A DNA stretch of 53,420 nt from contig JAPHSW010000183.1 in NCBI GenBank assembly GCA_026196615.1, positions 1 to 53,420 of the forward strand. Direction: 5' to 3'. The DNA is from Gammaproteobacteria bacterium (GTDB lineage: Bacteria > Pseudomonadota > Gammaproteobacteria > GRL18). Shown here one piece after another: positions 34,472-44,400 of the stretch. The notes beneath the pieces are model-generated. The model searched no databases. It worked only from the letters and a program-made list of their open reading frames with translations, and had not been told where the DNA came from. How positions within the stretch are numbered: the stretch's first letter is position 1; every line of letters starts with the position of its first letter. The translations under genes were made by a program, and so were the position numbers.

Positions 34472-35494
34472 TTAACTGGCAAATGATTGAGTAAAACTAG
34501 CCAGTTTATTCATTTTTTCTTTAGCTGCGCCTGATTTTATAGCCTGACGTGCTTTCTCAATTCCTTCTTCAAAGGAATTTGTCAAACCAGCGCAATAAAT
34601 AGCTGCACCTGAATTAAGTGTCACAATATCTCTGGCCGCACCAGGTTTATCAGCTAAAACATCTTGCACCATTGCCAAGGACTCTTCTGCACCATTGACA
34701 ATAATGTCATCAATCTTAGCACGCGTCATTCCAAATTGTTCTGGAGTAATTGTGTATTGTTTCAACTCACCCTGCTTTAACTCACAAACATAAGTTTCAT
34801 CAGCCATGCTGATTTCATCCATACCATCAGCTGAATTGACCACCATAACATGATCACTACCCAAATTTTTAAGGACATTGGCCAATGGTTCAAGCCAATG
34901 TTTGTCAAAAACACCAAGTAATTGATTAGGTGCTCCTGCAGGGTTTGTTAATGGTCCTAATAAGTTAAACATCGTTCTGATAGCCATTTCTTTACGCGGT
35001 CCAATGGCATGTTTCATAGCACTATGGTGTAGTGGTGCAAACATAAAACCAATGCCCAATTCTTTAATACATTGTTCAACCTGATGCGAGCTAATATTAA
35101 GATTAATTCCTGCTGCTTCAAGAATATCAGCACTGCCAGAGGTACTACTCACGGAACGACTCCCATGTTTAGCAACAATCCCACCTGCAGCCGCAACAAC
35201 AAAACAAGAGGTTGTTGATACATTAAAAGTATGTAACCCATCACCTCCAGTACCAACAATATCAATGATGTGTTCACCTTCAACATTAACTGGGGTCACT
35301 AATTCACGCATCACGCTCGCAGAAGCAGTTAATTCATCAACCGTTTCCCCTTTCATGCGCAAAGCAACCAATAGTGCAGCAATTTGTGCAGAAGTCGTTT
35401 CACCCGTCATAATTTGACGCATAACGTTTTCCATATCCAGGATATTAAGATCCTGATTTTCAACTGCATGTGCAATGGCTGTTTTAATATCCAT
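34472..35494 (-). CDS. trpD: Anthranilate phosphoribosyltransferase
   Basis: 340 residues. PRPP-binding motif [16 protein letters not shown] (about 79-94) and [21 protein letters not shown] (anthranilate/PRPP loop, about 109-129) are complete; the C-terminus keeps LNSGAAIY. Transfers phosphoribosyl to anthranilate. Stand-alone TrpD (not fused to TrpG), as in Pseudomonas-type genomes. 40 bp after trpG. Confidence 0.97.
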   Translation of the reverse strand: MDIKTAIAHAVENQDLNILDMENVMRQIMTGETTSAQIAALLVALRMKGETVDELTASASVMRELVTPVNVEGEHIIDIVGTGGDGLHTFNVSTTSCFVVAAAGGIVAKHGSRSVSSTSGSADILEAAGINLNISSHQVEQCIKELGIGFMFAPLHHSAMKHAIGPRKEMAIRTMFNLLGPLTNPAGAPNQLLGVFDKHWLEPLANVLKNLGSDHVMVVNSADGMDEISMADETYVCELKQGELKQYTITPEQFGMTRAKIDDIIVNGAEESLAMVQDVLADKPGAARDIVTLNSGAAIYCAGLTNSFEEGIEKARQAIKSGAAKEKMNKLASFTQSFAS

Positions 35495-35534
35495 TTATTA
35501 ATCCTTTACTTTGAGAGGCTAAAGTTTTATACAT

Positions 35535-36113
35535 TTAACTTTCCAGAAACGTTTGTAGCATTTTATGACCGTGCTGACTCAGAATAGATTCAGGATGAAA
35601 TTGTACACCTTCAATTAACAGTTCTTTATGACGAACTCCCATAATTTCATCCATATTACCCTGTTCATCTTCAGTCCATGCCGTGATCTCTAAACAATCT
35701 GGAATAGTGCTTTTATCTATCACTAAAGAATGATATCGAGTGGCTTCAAAAGGTGACTCTAAAGAATTAAAAACACCTTTGTCATTGTGATGCATCATTG
35801 ATGTCTTACCATGCATAATTTCTTTAGCATGAACAATTTTTCCACCAAACGCCTGACCAATACTTTGATGCCCTAAACAAACACCGAGTATTGGAATTTG
35901 GCCAGAGAAATATTGAATTGCTTCAATAGAAATTCCAGCTTCATTCGGTGTGCAAGGTCCTGGAGAAATCATTAAATGATCAGGAGCCATTTTTTCAATA
36001 TCTGTCACAGTGATTTCATCATTGCGAAAGACTTTAACATCTGCTTTTAACTCACCAAGATATTGCACCAGGTTATACGTAAAGGAGTCATAATTATCAA
36101 TCATAATTAACAT
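35535..36113 (-). CDS. trpG: Anthranilate synthase component II (glutamine amidotransferase)
   Basis: 192 residues from ATG 36113. The GGGGAG ribosome binding site lies inside the end of trpE, and only one base separates the trpE TGA from this ATG, so translation is coupled. Class I amidotransferase motifs: [17 protein letters not shown], the nucleophile C79 in [11 protein letters not shown], and the His-Glu pair in VQFHPESIL. May also serve as the amidotransferase of 4-amino-4-deoxychorismate synthase (PabA), as in several bacteria with a single copy; that is inferred. Confidence 0.96.
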   Translation of the reverse strand: MLIMIDNYDSFTYNLVQYLGELKADVKVFRNDEITVTDIEKMAPDHLMISPGPCTPNEAGISIEAIQYFSGQIPILGVCLGHQSIGQAFGGKIVHAKEIMHGKTSMMHHNDKGVFNSLESPFEATRYHSLVIDKSTIPDCLEITAWTEDEQGNMDEIMGVRHKELLIEGVQFHPESILSQHGHKMLQTFLES

Positions 36114-36114
36114 A

Positions 36115-37686
36115 TCACTTCTCCCCAGTACACTGATTATTAGCATTTGAGTCTAGCCCACACTCAGCCATAGCAACTGCTCTAAAGACACCCCGTCCTT
36201 TATTCATTGTCTCATCCCATTCATTTTGAGGCACTGAATCAGCAACAATTCCAGCGCCTGCCTGAATATGCAATTGTTTATCTTTAATAACAGCTGTTCG
36301 AATGGCAATCGCAGTGTCCATATTTCCAGACCATGAAATATAACCAACAGCACCAGAATAAATACCTCGCTTTACAGGCTCTAATTCATCAATGATTTCC
36401 ATAGCACGAATTTTGGGTGCACCACTAACAGTTCCTGCGGGGAATGTTGCTTTCAATGCATCCATAGTTGTCATTTTTTTGTTCAACTCACCTTCCACAT
36501 TTGAAACAATGTGCATCACATGAGAGTAACGTTCGATGATCATTTTATCAGTGAGTTTCACCGTACCAATTTCAGATACCCGGCCAGCATCATTGCGTCC
36601 AAGATCAATCAACATCAAATGTTCAGCCAGTTCTTTAGGATCAGACAATAAATCTTCTTCTAGCTGTTTATCTTCTTCTTCAGTCTTCCCTCTTGGCCTG
36701 GTTCCAGCAATAGGACGCACAGTAATTTTTCCGTCTTCAACACGAGTTAAAATTTCTGGGGATGAGCCAACGATATGAAACTCACCTAAATCCAGAAAAT
36801 ACATGTAGGGTGATGGATTAAGGCTTCGCAATGCTCGATAAAGATCCAGTGGTGGCGCATTAAATGGGATAGACATGCGTTGTGAAACCACAACCTGCAT
36901 GGCATCCCCTTCAACAATGTAATCCTTAATTCGAGCCACAGCATTTTTAAAGCCATCTTCAGTAAAGCCAGAAACAAAATCACTTTCCTTAACTTTAGTT
37001 ACCGTAGAATGCGCTTGATAAGCCGTGTCAGATTGGCGTAATTTATTGGCCAGTTCTTTTAGTCGTTGAGTCGCTTTTTCCCACTCAGATTCAGCGATAG
37101 AAATATTTAATTGCGCTTCATTTTCAGCAACAGGCTGATCAAAGTGAGCATGAACAATCAGATATAATTTACCACTAAGATTATCAAAGACCAGGACTTC
37201 TTCTGAAACCATTAGTAAAATATCTGGCGTTCCAAGTGGATCATCTTTACCTTTTGATTTTAGCCTCGGTTCAATATAACCAATCGTTTCATATCCAAAA
37301 TACCCAACAAGCCCTCCAGTAAAACGAGGTAGGTTTGTTTGTTCCGAAAGGTGCTCTGGAATATTATATTGCTGTTGATATTCTTCAATCCAGCTCAGAG
37401 GATCTGAGTGGTTTAACTCATCAATAAGCTGACCATCATGGGTCACTTTAATTAAACTATCTTCAACAGTAATAATGGTTTTACAGGGAAGGCCAATAAT
37501 AGAATAGCGACCCCATTTTTCTCCGCCCTGGACTGATTCCAATAAATACGAATAGGGACCTGAAGCTAATTTCAGGTAAGCGCTCAGAGGGGTATCTAAA
37601 TCGGCAAGAATTTCATGAACAACTGGAATTCGGTTATACCCTTCTCCAGCAAGTTTAACAAATTGTTCTTTAGTAACAATAGACAT
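36115..37686 (-). CDS. trpE: Anthranilate synthase component I
   Basis: 523 residues from ATG 37686, which has GAGTG at a suitable distance; the GTG at 37695 adds three residues. The N-terminal domain contains the tryptophan-feedback site ([17 protein letters not shown]). The chorismate-binding domain shows [57 protein letters not shown] and GAVGYISW. Makes anthranilate with TrpG. Head of trpE-G-D-C. A possible leader peptide with a Trp codon lies in the 274-bp gap upstream. Confidence 0.97.
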   Translation of the reverse strand: MSIVTKEQFVKLAGEGYNRIPVVHEILADLDTPLSAYLKLASGPYSYLLESVQGGEKWGRYSIIGLPCKTIITVEDSLIKVTHDGQLIDELNHSDPLSWIEEYQQQYNIPEHLSEQTNLPRFTGGLVGYFGYETIGYIEPRLKSKGKDDPLGTPDILLMVSEEVLVFDNLSGKLYLIVHAHFDQPVAENEAQLNISIAESEWEKATQRLKELANKLRQSDTAYQAHSTVTKVKESDFVSGFTEDGFKNAVARIKDYIVEGDAMQVVVSQRMSIPFNAPPLDLYRALRSLNPSPYMYFLDLGEFHIVGSSPEILTRVEDGKITVRPIAGTRPRGKTEEEDKQLEEDLLSDPKELAEHLMLIDLGRNDAGRVSEIGTVKLTDKMIIERYSHVMHIVSNVEGELNKKMTTMDALKATFPAGTVSGAPKIRAMEIIDELEPVKRGIYSGAVGYISWSGNMDTAIAIRTAVIKDKQLHIQAGAGIVADSVPQNEWDETMNKGRGVFRAVAMAECGLDSNANNQCTGEK

Positions 37687-37960
37687 AATAATCACTCAAA
37701 AAATAACAAATGAATTTTGTTTTTGTGACAAACCAACAACTAAAATAAAAATAGATATCGACTCACAAAAATAGAGAGACAGCTTAAACTATAAGCTTTA
37801 AATTCCAGAAATAAACTCAGATACTTAATTTTCTGATTCAGTTTTGGAGATTAAAGCAAGCGTATTAGCGTGACCATCGCTCTTTCATTTGTTTTTTATT
37901 GAGTAATTGCATATCTTTCTCTACAAATTAAGGTTATCTATATTAAGAGTTTTAAACGGA
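37687..37960 (-). promoter_or_regulatory. trpE upstream region with candidate leader peptide
   Basis: A 15-codon ORF (37912 down to 37865) reads MQLLNKKQMKERWSR, with one Trp codon at position 13 and a GAGAAAGAT sequence before its ATG. Two stems follow: one pairing AAACT/CAGA with TCTG/AGTTT at about 37812-37846, and AGCTTA-N5-TAAGCT at about 37780-37797. A classic trp attenuator has tandem Trp codons and a U-rich terminator, neither clear here. Candidate only. Confidence 0.35.
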
Positions 37961-38644
37961 TTATAAAAGCTCTTTTAACTCAGCCATCGAGTCAATAACA
38001 ACATCAGGATTTGACTCTCTAATATCCACACCATGATTATAACCATAACTCATGCAAATAATTTGAAAACCTGCCGCACGAGCCGCCTTTACATCACTGA
38101 TTGAATCACCTAGCATTAAAGAATCTTCTGGTAAAACACCCAGTTTTTCAGCGGAATAAACTAATGGCATTGGATCAGGTTTTTTCTTCTCCAGTGAATC
38201 GCCACTCACAATCGATTCAAAATAATCAAACAAACCCAGATCTTTTAACAATGGATGTGTAAAAGCTTCTGCTTTATTCGTCACACAGCCTAGCTTATAT
38301 CCAGCTTGTTTAAGATATTCAACACCTTCTTTGACCCCAGGATAAAGACAACTGCGTTTTGATGTATTCTCTGCATACAAATCCATAAAGATTGGATATG
38401 CCTTATTAAATAGTGCTTCATCTGGTTCACCGTCTAATTTTCCAATCAGAGCACGACGAACTAAACGTTCCACACCATTACCAACCCAATGACGAACCTC
38501 TGCTTCACCATGGGGTGCCATATCAATGGCTTTAAGCATTTCATCAACACAAAAAGCCAAGTCTGGCACACTGTCAACCAATGTACCATCAACATCAATA
38601 AGCACCATCTTGGGCTTTTTAACTGCATTATTAATGGTAGCCAA
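37961..38644 (-). CDS. gph: Phosphoglycolate phosphatase
   Basis: 227 residues, HAD superfamily. Motif I is VLIDVDGTLVDS with D17 nucleophile and D19; motif III/IV KKKPDPMPLV and MLGDSISDVKAARAAG are present. Dephosphorylates 2-phosphoglycolate from DNA repair or, in autotrophs, RuBisCO oxygenation. The start appears to be TTG 38644, two bases after the rpe stop; the next ATG (38608) would still leave the DxD motif but has no ribosome binding site. Between rpe and trpE, a standard gammaproteobacterial order. Confidence 0.95.
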   Translation of the reverse strand: MATINNAVKKPKMVLIDVDGTLVDSVPDLAFCVDEMLKAIDMAPHGEAEVRHWVGNGVERLVRRALIGKLDGEPDEALFNKAYPIFMDLYAENTSKRSCLYPGVKEGVEYLKQAGYKLGCVTNKAEAFTHPLLKDLGLFDYFESIVSGDSLEKKKPDPMPLVYSAEKLGVLPEDSLMLGDSISDVKAARAAGFQIICMSYGYNHGVDIRESNPDVVIDSMAELKELL

Positions 38645-38646
38645 AA

Positions 38647-39321
38647 TTATTTACCAACTTTAGCAAGTTCTGCACGCATCTGATCAATGGTGTCTTTGTA
38701 ATCATCAGTATTGAATATTGCAGAACCTGCAACAAACATATCAGCACCAGCTTCAGCAATTTCAGCAATGTTATTAACTTTAACACCACCATCAATTTCT
38801 AAACGAATGTCATAACCACTTTCATCAATCATTTTACGTGCTTCACGTAATTTATTCAGAGTCTCTGGAATAAAACTTTGACCACCAAAACCAGGATTAA
38901 CAGACATAAGTAATACCACATCAACTTTATCCATAACATGCTTCAATAAAGACAAAGGCGTCGCAGGATTAAAAACCAAACCAGACTTACAGCCAGACTC
39001 ACGAATTAATGACAAACTACGGTCAATATGCTCTGAAGCTTCCGGGTGAAAAGTAATATAACTTGCACCAGCTTTCGCAAACTCAGGAATAATCGCATCA
39101 ACAGGTTTAACCATCAAGTGAACATCAATTTCCTGTTTAATACCATGATTTCTCAATGCTTCACAAATCATTGGTCCAATTGTCAAAACAGGCACATAGT
39201 GATTGTCCATGACATCAAAGTGGATAACATCAGCACCGCTGTCCAAAACGTTAACACACTCTTCACCAAGACGAGCGAAATCAGCAGATAAAATAGATGG
39301 TGCAATTAAAGACTTTGCCAT
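38647..39321 (-). CDS. rpe: Ribulose-phosphate 3-epimerase
   Basis: 224 residues, TIM barrel. [16 protein letters not shown] at the N-terminus, [41 protein letters not shown] and [11 protein letters not shown] cover the phosphate and metal-binding residues. Interconverts ribulose 5-phosphate and xylulose 5-phosphate in the pentose phosphate and Calvin cycles. First gene of rpe-gph-trpEGDC on this strand. Confidence 0.97.
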   Translation of the reverse strand: MAKSLIAPSILSADFARLGEECVNVLDSGADVIHFDVMDNHYVPVLTIGPMICEALRNHGIKQEIDVHLMVKPVDAIIPEFAKAGASYITFHPEASEHIDRSLSLIRESGCKSGLVFNPATPLSLLKHVMDKVDVVLLMSVNPGFGGQSFIPETLNKLREARKMIDESGYDIRLEIDGGVKVNNIAEIAEAGADMFVAGSAIFNTDDYKDTIDQMRAELAKVGK

Positions 39322-39431
39322 GACAAATCCTCATAAAGTTATTAAACTGTGAGAAGTGTTGTCCTTTGTGTATATTAAAGAGACAAAAACCCACATCCAA
39401 AAAATATAAACGACCATTTTAAACGATTATT

Positions 39432-40307
39432 ATGAATATTTCAGCAATTAATCCTCGATTTACGCTTAAAAAAAGATTTTTAGGCATTCTCACCAGCCTT
39501 ATATTCCTTATGGTTGATGGGGTTTTTGCTGAGAATATCAGCAGTGAAAAACGCTGGGCTGAACAACTTCGCGATAATATTGTCATCGGTGAACCCATCG
39601 ATCTTCCTCTTACCGGAGCAAAGTCGGGTGCGACAAGTTCAGCCACTGAAAATACTTTTTTTAGTATATTTACACCTCATACTACTGCAGCACCTAAAGG
39701 TGCAGTCATTTTAATGCACGGTACCGGAGCTCATCCTGATTGGAGTGATATTATTCACCCATTGCGTTCAGAACTGCCTGATAAAGGCTGGGCTACTTTA
39801 TCAATACAATTACCTTTAGCTTTACCTGAGAGAAAAGACGATGAGAGTTTAAAAAAAGTTATTGAATCATCCACTCCAAGAATAGAAGCAGCAATCAATT
39901 ATCTGTCATCACAAAAATATGGTCGTATTATTATAATTTCTCATAGTTTTGGCAGTTTAATGGCGCTTAATTTCTTACAGCTTAAAGTAGATGCAGTAAG
40001 TCCGGAAGGCATTCCTCTTATAAGCGCAGCAGTGATCATTGGTACACCATCATCAGGTTCTGAAGCACCATTCAATAGCCCTGCTATGATTGAAAAAATT
40101 AAAATACCTTTACTTGACCTGTATGGCAGCAATGATTTAGACAAAGTGCTACGCTCTGCTAAAGCAAGAAAAGTAGCTGCTAATAAAGCTAAAAATAAAA
40201 AATACAGACAATCACAAACCATTGGTGCAAATCATTTTTATAATGGACTAGACAGTGAACTGATTATCTATATTGCTAACTGGCTTAATAAAACATTTTC
40301 ACCCTAA
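39432..40307 (+). CDS. DUF3530 family alpha/beta hydrolase, exported
   Basis: 291 residues. A hydrophobic N-terminal segment (about 15-34, ending VFAE) indicates export. The alpha/beta-hydrolase core has the oxyanion strand AVILMHGTGAHPDW, the nucleophile elbow SHSFGS, a late LLDLYGSNDLD with the probable catalytic Asp, and GANHFYNG with the His. This order is that of DUF3530, whose members lack a known substrate. Divergent from rpe. Confidence 0.88.
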   Translation: MNISAINPRFTLKKRFLGILTSLIFLMVDGVFAENISSEKRWAEQLRDNIVIGEPIDLPLTGAKSGATSSATENTFFSIFTPHTTAAPKGAVILMHGTGAHPDWSDIIHPLRSELPDKGWATLSIQLPLALPERKDDESLKKVIESSTPRIEAAINYLSSQKYGRIIIISHSFGSLMALNFLQLKVDAVSPEGIPLISAAVIIGTPSSGSEAPFNSPAMIEKIKIPLLDLYGSNDLDKVLRSAKARKVAANKAKNKKYRQSQTIGANHFYNGLDSELIIYIANWLNKTFSP

Positions 40308-40406
40308 TCCTTTTCAAAGATAATATTAGACTCATTTCTTATTTGGCTGTAAGCTCTTATCCAGATATAATACGCCAAGTTTATTTTATTATTTTTGGGG
40401 CTTCAT

Positions 40407-40877
40407 ATGAGTTATTCTCTTCCATTTACACTTCATTTACTTGGGGCAACTATCTGGGTAGGCGGTATGTTTTTCGCACACATGATACTTAGACCGTCCG
40501 CAGTTGAAAAACTTGAACCTCCCCATCGTTTACCACTTTGGGTCGCAGTTTTTGGACGATTTTTCTTCTGGGTCTGGATTGCTGTAGCAACAATTCTTAT
40601 CACTGGCTACTGGATGGTTTTTGATGTTTTCGGCGGACTACTTGGTTTAAAAGCACTCTATATACAGATCATGCACGTTATTGGGCTGATTATGTCAGGT
40701 ATTTTTGTTTATATTTTCTTTGTCCCTTACCAGAAATTAAAACTTGCTGTGGCAAATAAAGAATATCCTGTTGGCGGAGCACTAATGAATCAAATACGTC
40801 AGCTGGTAACAACAAATCTTGTTTTGGGTTTGATTACAGTTATTGTGGCAAGTGGCGGGAAATATATTAACTTTTAA
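40407..40877 (+). CDS. CopD-family integral membrane protein
   Basis: 156 residues from ATG 40407, which has GGGG six bases upstream; the in-frame TTG at 40395 is less likely. Four hydrophobic helices. The first, FTLHLLGATIWVGGMFFAHM, has the conserved His and the W-x-GG motif of CopD-like domains; FWVWIAVATILITGYWMV follows. The fold is shared with copper-resistance CopD and cytochrome-like membrane proteins with His ligands. True function unknown. Confidence 0.87.
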   Translation: MSYSLPFTLHLLGATIWVGGMFFAHMILRPSAVEKLEPPHRLPLWVAVFGRFFFWVWIAVATILITGYWMVFDVFGGLLGLKALYIQIMHVIGLIMSGIFVYIFFVPYQKLKLAVANKEYPVGGALMNQIRQLVTTNLVLGLITVIVASGGKYINF

Positions 40878-40951
40878 AGAAGTCTGTAGTTCACTACCGA
40901 AGTAATTGCGTAATAAAGAATGCTTCGGTAATAGAGCTGACAAAATATTAT

Positions 40952-41752
40952 CTACTTTTTACGGCTATCCTTTACCATTTCATAAGCAGCTTTAATTTGC
41001 TGTGTTTTTTCCGTCGCCATCTGAATCATTTCTTCAGGTAAGCCCTTAGAAACCAGTTTGTCTGGATGATGTTGATTCATTAAACGCCGATAAGCTTTTT
41101 TTACTTCTGCATCAGTAGAGGAAGCAGCAACACCTAACATATCATAAGATTCTTTAAGTAACTCAGACTGGCTCTTGTGTGTATCACCTTGTCCATAATG
41201 ATATCGATTACCACCCAGACCAAGGTTTGAACTCACTAAAGTAATAAGTTGTTCAACATGTCGTGTAGTGAACCCCAAACGTTGAGCTATTTTATTAATA
41301 ATCAGACGTTCTTCAGAATCGATCTTACCATCAGCCAGAGCAGCATGAAGCTGAATTTCAAGAAACATCTGTAGCAGAGTTGTCTTTCGATGTGCGACTT
41401 GTTTAAATTGAAATAAGACACCTTCCAGATCAAAATCAGACTGCTTCCCTTTATTAAATAGATCGATGGCTGCTTTCTTTTGTTCAGCATCCAGCTTCAT
41501 ATGATCCATGATCTGCTTTGCCATGGCAATTTCATCTTTGCTCACTACACCATCAGCTTTCGCAATATGCCCCATGATAGAAAAAGTAGCTGAGAAAAAA
41601 GCAGCCTGAGTCAATTCATTATTATTTTCTAAACCATCTTGCATTGGTTTATCAACTAATTTATGACCAATCACACCACCAATTAATAATCCAAGTGGTC
41701 CGCCCATGGAAAAACCCACAGCTCCACCTAAAAATTTACCCCACCAACTCAT
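40952..41752 (-). CDS. djlA: DjlA-like co-chaperone (TerB + J domain)
   Basis: 266 residues from ATG 41752 (GAGG upstream; GTG 41770 is the alternative). N-terminal Gly-rich hydrophobic segment (WWGKFLGGAVGFSMGGPLGLLIGGVIGH) as in DjlA, a TerB-like helical domain (about 45-170), then a C-terminal J domain with HHPDKLVSKG. The HPD tripeptide should stimulate DnaK at the inner membrane. E. coli DjlA is 271 residues, the same layout. Convergent with the CopD-like gene. Confidence 0.92.
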   Translation of the reverse strand: MSWWGKFLGGAVGFSMGGPLGLLIGGVIGHKLVDKPMQDGLENNNELTQAAFFSATFSIMGHIAKADGVVSKDEIAMAKQIMDHMKLDAEQKKAAIDLFNKGKQSDFDLEGVLFQFKQVAHRKTTLLQMFLEIQLHAALADGKIDSEERLIINKIAQRLGFTTRHVEQLITLVSSNLGLGGNRYHYGQGDTHKSQSELLKESYDMLGVAASSTDAEVKKAYRRLMNQHHPDKLVSKGLPEEMIQMATEKTQQIKAAYEMVKDSRKK

Positions 41753-41890
41753 TTCATTATCCTCATGCACTTCTCTATTTGGTCTAGAAATTTAAAAACG
41801 GTTAAATCATACCAAAAACAACCCACTTATTGAATTTTATGTTAGCGTATTGTTCAATATATTATAAACACTCATAAAAGAACTGAAAAA

Positions 41891-42241
41891 ATGACTCAAT
41901 CAAATTGTCTATTTTGTAAAATAGTCGAAAAAACAATACCTGCAAAAATTGCCTATGAAGACGAACAAATTATTGCCTTTCATGATATTGCTCCACAGGC
42001 CCCAATTCATATTCTTATCATTCCAAAAACACATATTGCAACACTCAATGATTTTACTGAAGCACAATCCCAACTTCTTGGACATATGATGTTAACAGCC
42101 AAAAGTTTAGCCCATGAAATGGGTGTCGCAGAAGATGGCTATCGTTTAAATATGAACTGTAATCACCATGGAGGACAAACTGTTTTTCATACTCATTTGC
42201 ACCTTCTTGCAGGAAGACAGTTTGGGTGGCCTCCTGGTTAG
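41891..42241 (+). CDS. HIT family protein (HinT-type)
   Basis: 116 residues. The histidine triad HTHLHLLAG near the C-terminus, plus N-terminal CLFCKIVEKTIPAKIAYED and HILIIPKTHI, are typical for HinT-like purine nucleoside phosphoramidases. N-terminal cysteines C6 and C9 could bind zinc, as in many homologues. Divergent from djlA. Confidence 0.95.
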   Translation: MTQSNCLFCKIVEKTIPAKIAYEDEQIIAFHDIAPQAPIHILIIPKTHIATLNDFTEAQSQLLGHMMLTAKSLAHEMGVAEDGYRLNMNCNHHGGQTVFHTHLHLLAGRQFGWPPG

Positions 42242-42391
42242 GTTAAAACATATTTGAATGTACACAAAATAAATAACCCGGAGAAATTAAAATTATTACA
42301 ACATAGCAATTTATTTTAATCATTTGTAGTTAAGTTAAAAAAAACTCATCATCAGGATAATGCTTTCTAAGAAATAGAATTTCAAAAAAGC

Positions 42392-42799
42392 CTAATCACT
42401 TAAATGAATAATAACGGTTCTTTGGCCACTGTTTTTTCGATGCTCCCATAAATACAAACCTTGCCAGGTACCTAATGCCATTTTATGTTGCATAACAGGA
42501 ATCGCAATTGAAGTTGCAGTTATAGCTGATTTAATATGAGCAGGCATATCATCAGCACCTTCAAAGGTATGTGTATAGAGTGGATCATTTTCACAAACCA
42601 AACGATTCAACCAGTTTTCTAGATCACGTCGTGCAGAAGGGTCTGCATTTTCCTGAATAATTAAACTGGCAGATGTATGTTGCACAAACACCGTACATAA
42701 ACCTTCTTTCACATTTGAACGACCTACAACCTGATTAACCTGTTCTGTTATTTCATGTAAGCCTTGAGCTGAAACCCCTATTTTTATCGATTCAATCAC
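42392..42799 (-). CDS. YjbQ/UPF0047 family protein
   Basis: 135 residues, single-domain beta-rich enzyme-like protein. FVQHTSASLIIQENADPSA and MPAHIKSAITATS motifs, then LGTWQGLYLWEHR, all conserved in the YjbQ family, with His and Glu residues forming a putative active site. Some members show weak thiamine-phosphate synthase activity; biological role unsettled. Length is the family norm. Confidence 0.94.
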   Translation of the reverse strand: MIESIKIGVSAQGLHEITEQVNQVVGRSNVKEGLCTVFVQHTSASLIIQENADPSARRDLENWLNRLVCENDPLYTHTFEGADDMPAHIKSAITATSIAIPVMQHKMALGTWQGLYLWEHRKNSGQRTVIIHLSD

Positions 42800-43012
42800 A
42801 TTTTTTCCTTTTTTATGGCTTTTATTAATGGAAAAAGCTAAATAAATGCTTTTTTTTTAATATTTTGCTATTTTTATCATAAAAAAACTATACATATCTT
42901 ATATCTATGATTATGCTTACATCATAGATTAATATTTAGTCTATTTTATTTGAGCCTACGCATTAAGTCTTTAAACGTTATTAAATTAAATTGAAAAAAA
43001 GTGGAGTCCATC

Positions 43013-43513
43013 ATGGCCGTTAAAAAGAAAGCTGCAACCAAAAAGAAAGTTGTTGCAAAGAAAAAAGTTGCCGCAAAAAAGAAAGTAGTCGCTAAGAAAA
43101 AAGTAGTTGCTAAAAAGAAAGTAGCTGTTAAGAAAAAAGCTGCACCAGCTAAAAAAGCAGTGAAAAAAGCAGCGCCTGCTGCTAAAAAAGCAAAAACAAC
43201 TGCGATTCAAAATAAAATGACTAAATCTCAAATCTTAACTGAAATTGCAGAGAACACAGACATTAGTAAAAAAGATGTTGCAACTGTTCTAGCAGAGTTA
43301 GATTTACTCATTGAACGTCATATCAAAAAACGTGCATGTGGTGAATTCTTATTACCAGGACTTTTAAAAATTGTTACTGTTAAAAAGCCTGCAGTTAAAG
43401 CAAGAAAAGGTGTAAATCCTTTCACTGGTGAAGAAATGATGTTCAAAGCGAAAAAAGCAACGACAGTTGTCAAAGTCCGTGCGCTTAAAAAATTAAAAGA
43501 AATGGCCATCTAG
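43013..43513 (+). CDS. Histone H1-like tailed HU-family DNA-binding protein
   Basis: 166 residues from ATG 43013 (GGAG six to seven bases upstream; GTG 43001 is in frame but not favoured). Residues 2-62 are an almost pure Lys/Ala/Val tail of repeated VVAKKK-type units, ending in Pro-Ala-Lys blocks (APAKKAVKKAAPAAKKA), like histone H1 C-terminal tails. The rest is an HU/IHF domain: MTKSQILTEIAENTDISKK, then GEFLLPGLLKIVTVKKPAV and ARKGVNPFTGEEMMFKAKKA, which contains the DNA-minor-groove arm with its conserved Pro. Probably a nucleoid protein compacting DNA. The tail is at the N-terminus, unlike mycobacterial HupB. A strong terminator follows. Confidence 0.93.
   Translation: MAVKKKAATKKKVVAKKKVAAKKKVVAKKKVVAKKKVAVKKKAAPAKKAVKKAAPAAKKAKTTAIQNKMTKSQILTEIAENTDISKKDVATVLAELDLLIERHIKKRACGEFLLPGLLKIVTVKKPAVKARKGVNPFTGEEMMFKAKKATTVVKVRALKKLKEMAI
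43020..43200 (+). repeat. Degenerate Lys/Ala-codon tandem repeats in the HU tail
   Basis: Tandem units of about 15-18 bp of the kind gttgctaaaaagaaagta, repeated some eight to ten times with variation, encode the Lys-rich tail. The unit length is a multiple of three, so slippage would alter tail length without breaking the frame. Confidence 0.75.
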
Positions 43514-43521
43514 TTCATTCC

Positions 43522-43573
43522 CCTTTAACTCAATATTTCAAACACACTTTGAAACATTGAGTTAAAGGAATTT
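43522..43573 (+). terminator. Intrinsic terminator of the HU-like gene
   Basis: A long stem from cctttaactcaat (43522 on) to attgagttaaagg (43556-43568) with few mismatches, small loop, and TTTTT at 43571-43575. Ends the HU-like transcript strongly. Confidence 0.85.
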
Positions 43574-43784
43574 TTCCCCTTCCATGACTATTATATTTAA
43601 GTCTAAATATTCACCTTATAAGCATCTCATCATTTTTTTTTAGTTTACATTGAATTTCACAGTTTTTTTGTCTACATTTTACTTCAATGGTGAATTTTTC
43701 AATTGACTCATTAATTGATTAAGTCATTTTATTAAACACCAGGTAATACCAGACTATGAAAATCGACCCTAAGGGAGATATAGA

Positions 43785-44384
43785 ATGCCTTGTAACTATC
43801 AAGAGCTAGAAATAAAATCACTGGAGGTTGCTGCAACCTTATGTGAACCAAAAGGTTTTCCAGGAGGCACTGTCAGCCTAGAAGATCCTGCAATAAAAGT
43901 AATGACAGACTTAAAAATTGTCTCTGCAGTCACAATTTCACCCTCATGTACTTTAGATGAAGCAACGGATCGCATGCTGAAACTAAAGGTCAAATTATTA
44001 TTTGTTACTGATTCAAAAAATAGAATTATTGGGCTCATTACTTATAGTGATATACAAGGTGAAAGACCCATACAGTTTCAACAAGCTAATGGCGTTTCCA
44101 GAAGCGAAATATGCGTCCTGGATATTATGACAGGAATCGAAACAATTGATGCAATAGACTGGTCTGTCATTGAAAAATCACGCGTAGGTGATATTGCAAT
44201 GACCATGAGAAAACTCAACCGCCAGCATGCTTTAGTTTTGGAACACCCCAGTGAAGACATCTACCAAATTCGCGGAATTTTCTCCATTAGCCTACTGAGT
44301 AAATCATTAGGTATCAATATTGAAACAACAGAAGTTGCTCAAACCTTTGCCGAGTTCGAACGAGTTTTAGGGTGTGGTACTTAA
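43785..44384 (+). CDS. CBS-pair domain protein
   Basis: 199 residues, cytoplasmic. Two CBS motifs: SAVTISPSCTLDEATDRMLKLKVKLLFVTDSKNRIIGLITYSDI (first, about 45-90), and a second with VGDIAMTMRKLNRQHALVLE and the closing FSISLLSKSLG. An N-terminal helix-bearing extension (residues 1-40) is not part of the CBS pair. Such proteins sense adenine nucleotides. The partner is unknown. AAGGGAG precedes the ATG. Confidence 0.9.
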   Translation: MPCNYQELEIKSLEVAATLCEPKGFPGGTVSLEDPAIKVMTDLKIVSAVTISPSCTLDEATDRMLKLKVKLLFVTDSKNRIIGLITYSDIQGERPIQFQQANGVSRSEICVLDIMTGIETIDAIDWSVIEKSRVGDIAMTMRKLNRQHALVLEHPSEDIYQIRGIFSISLLSKSLGINIETTEVAQTFAEFERVLGCGT

Positions 44385-44400
44385 GAAACAACCGAAAATA

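Noticed and set aside
43020-43200. Short regular repeats considered as a CRISPR array
   Set aside because: Units are contiguous, codon-periodic and coding, with no spacers; no cas genes are present.
42986-43231. 81-residue Phe/Cys/Ser-rich minus-strand ORF
   Set aside because: It is the complement of the Lys-codon repeats of the HU-like tail; the odd composition follows from that alone.
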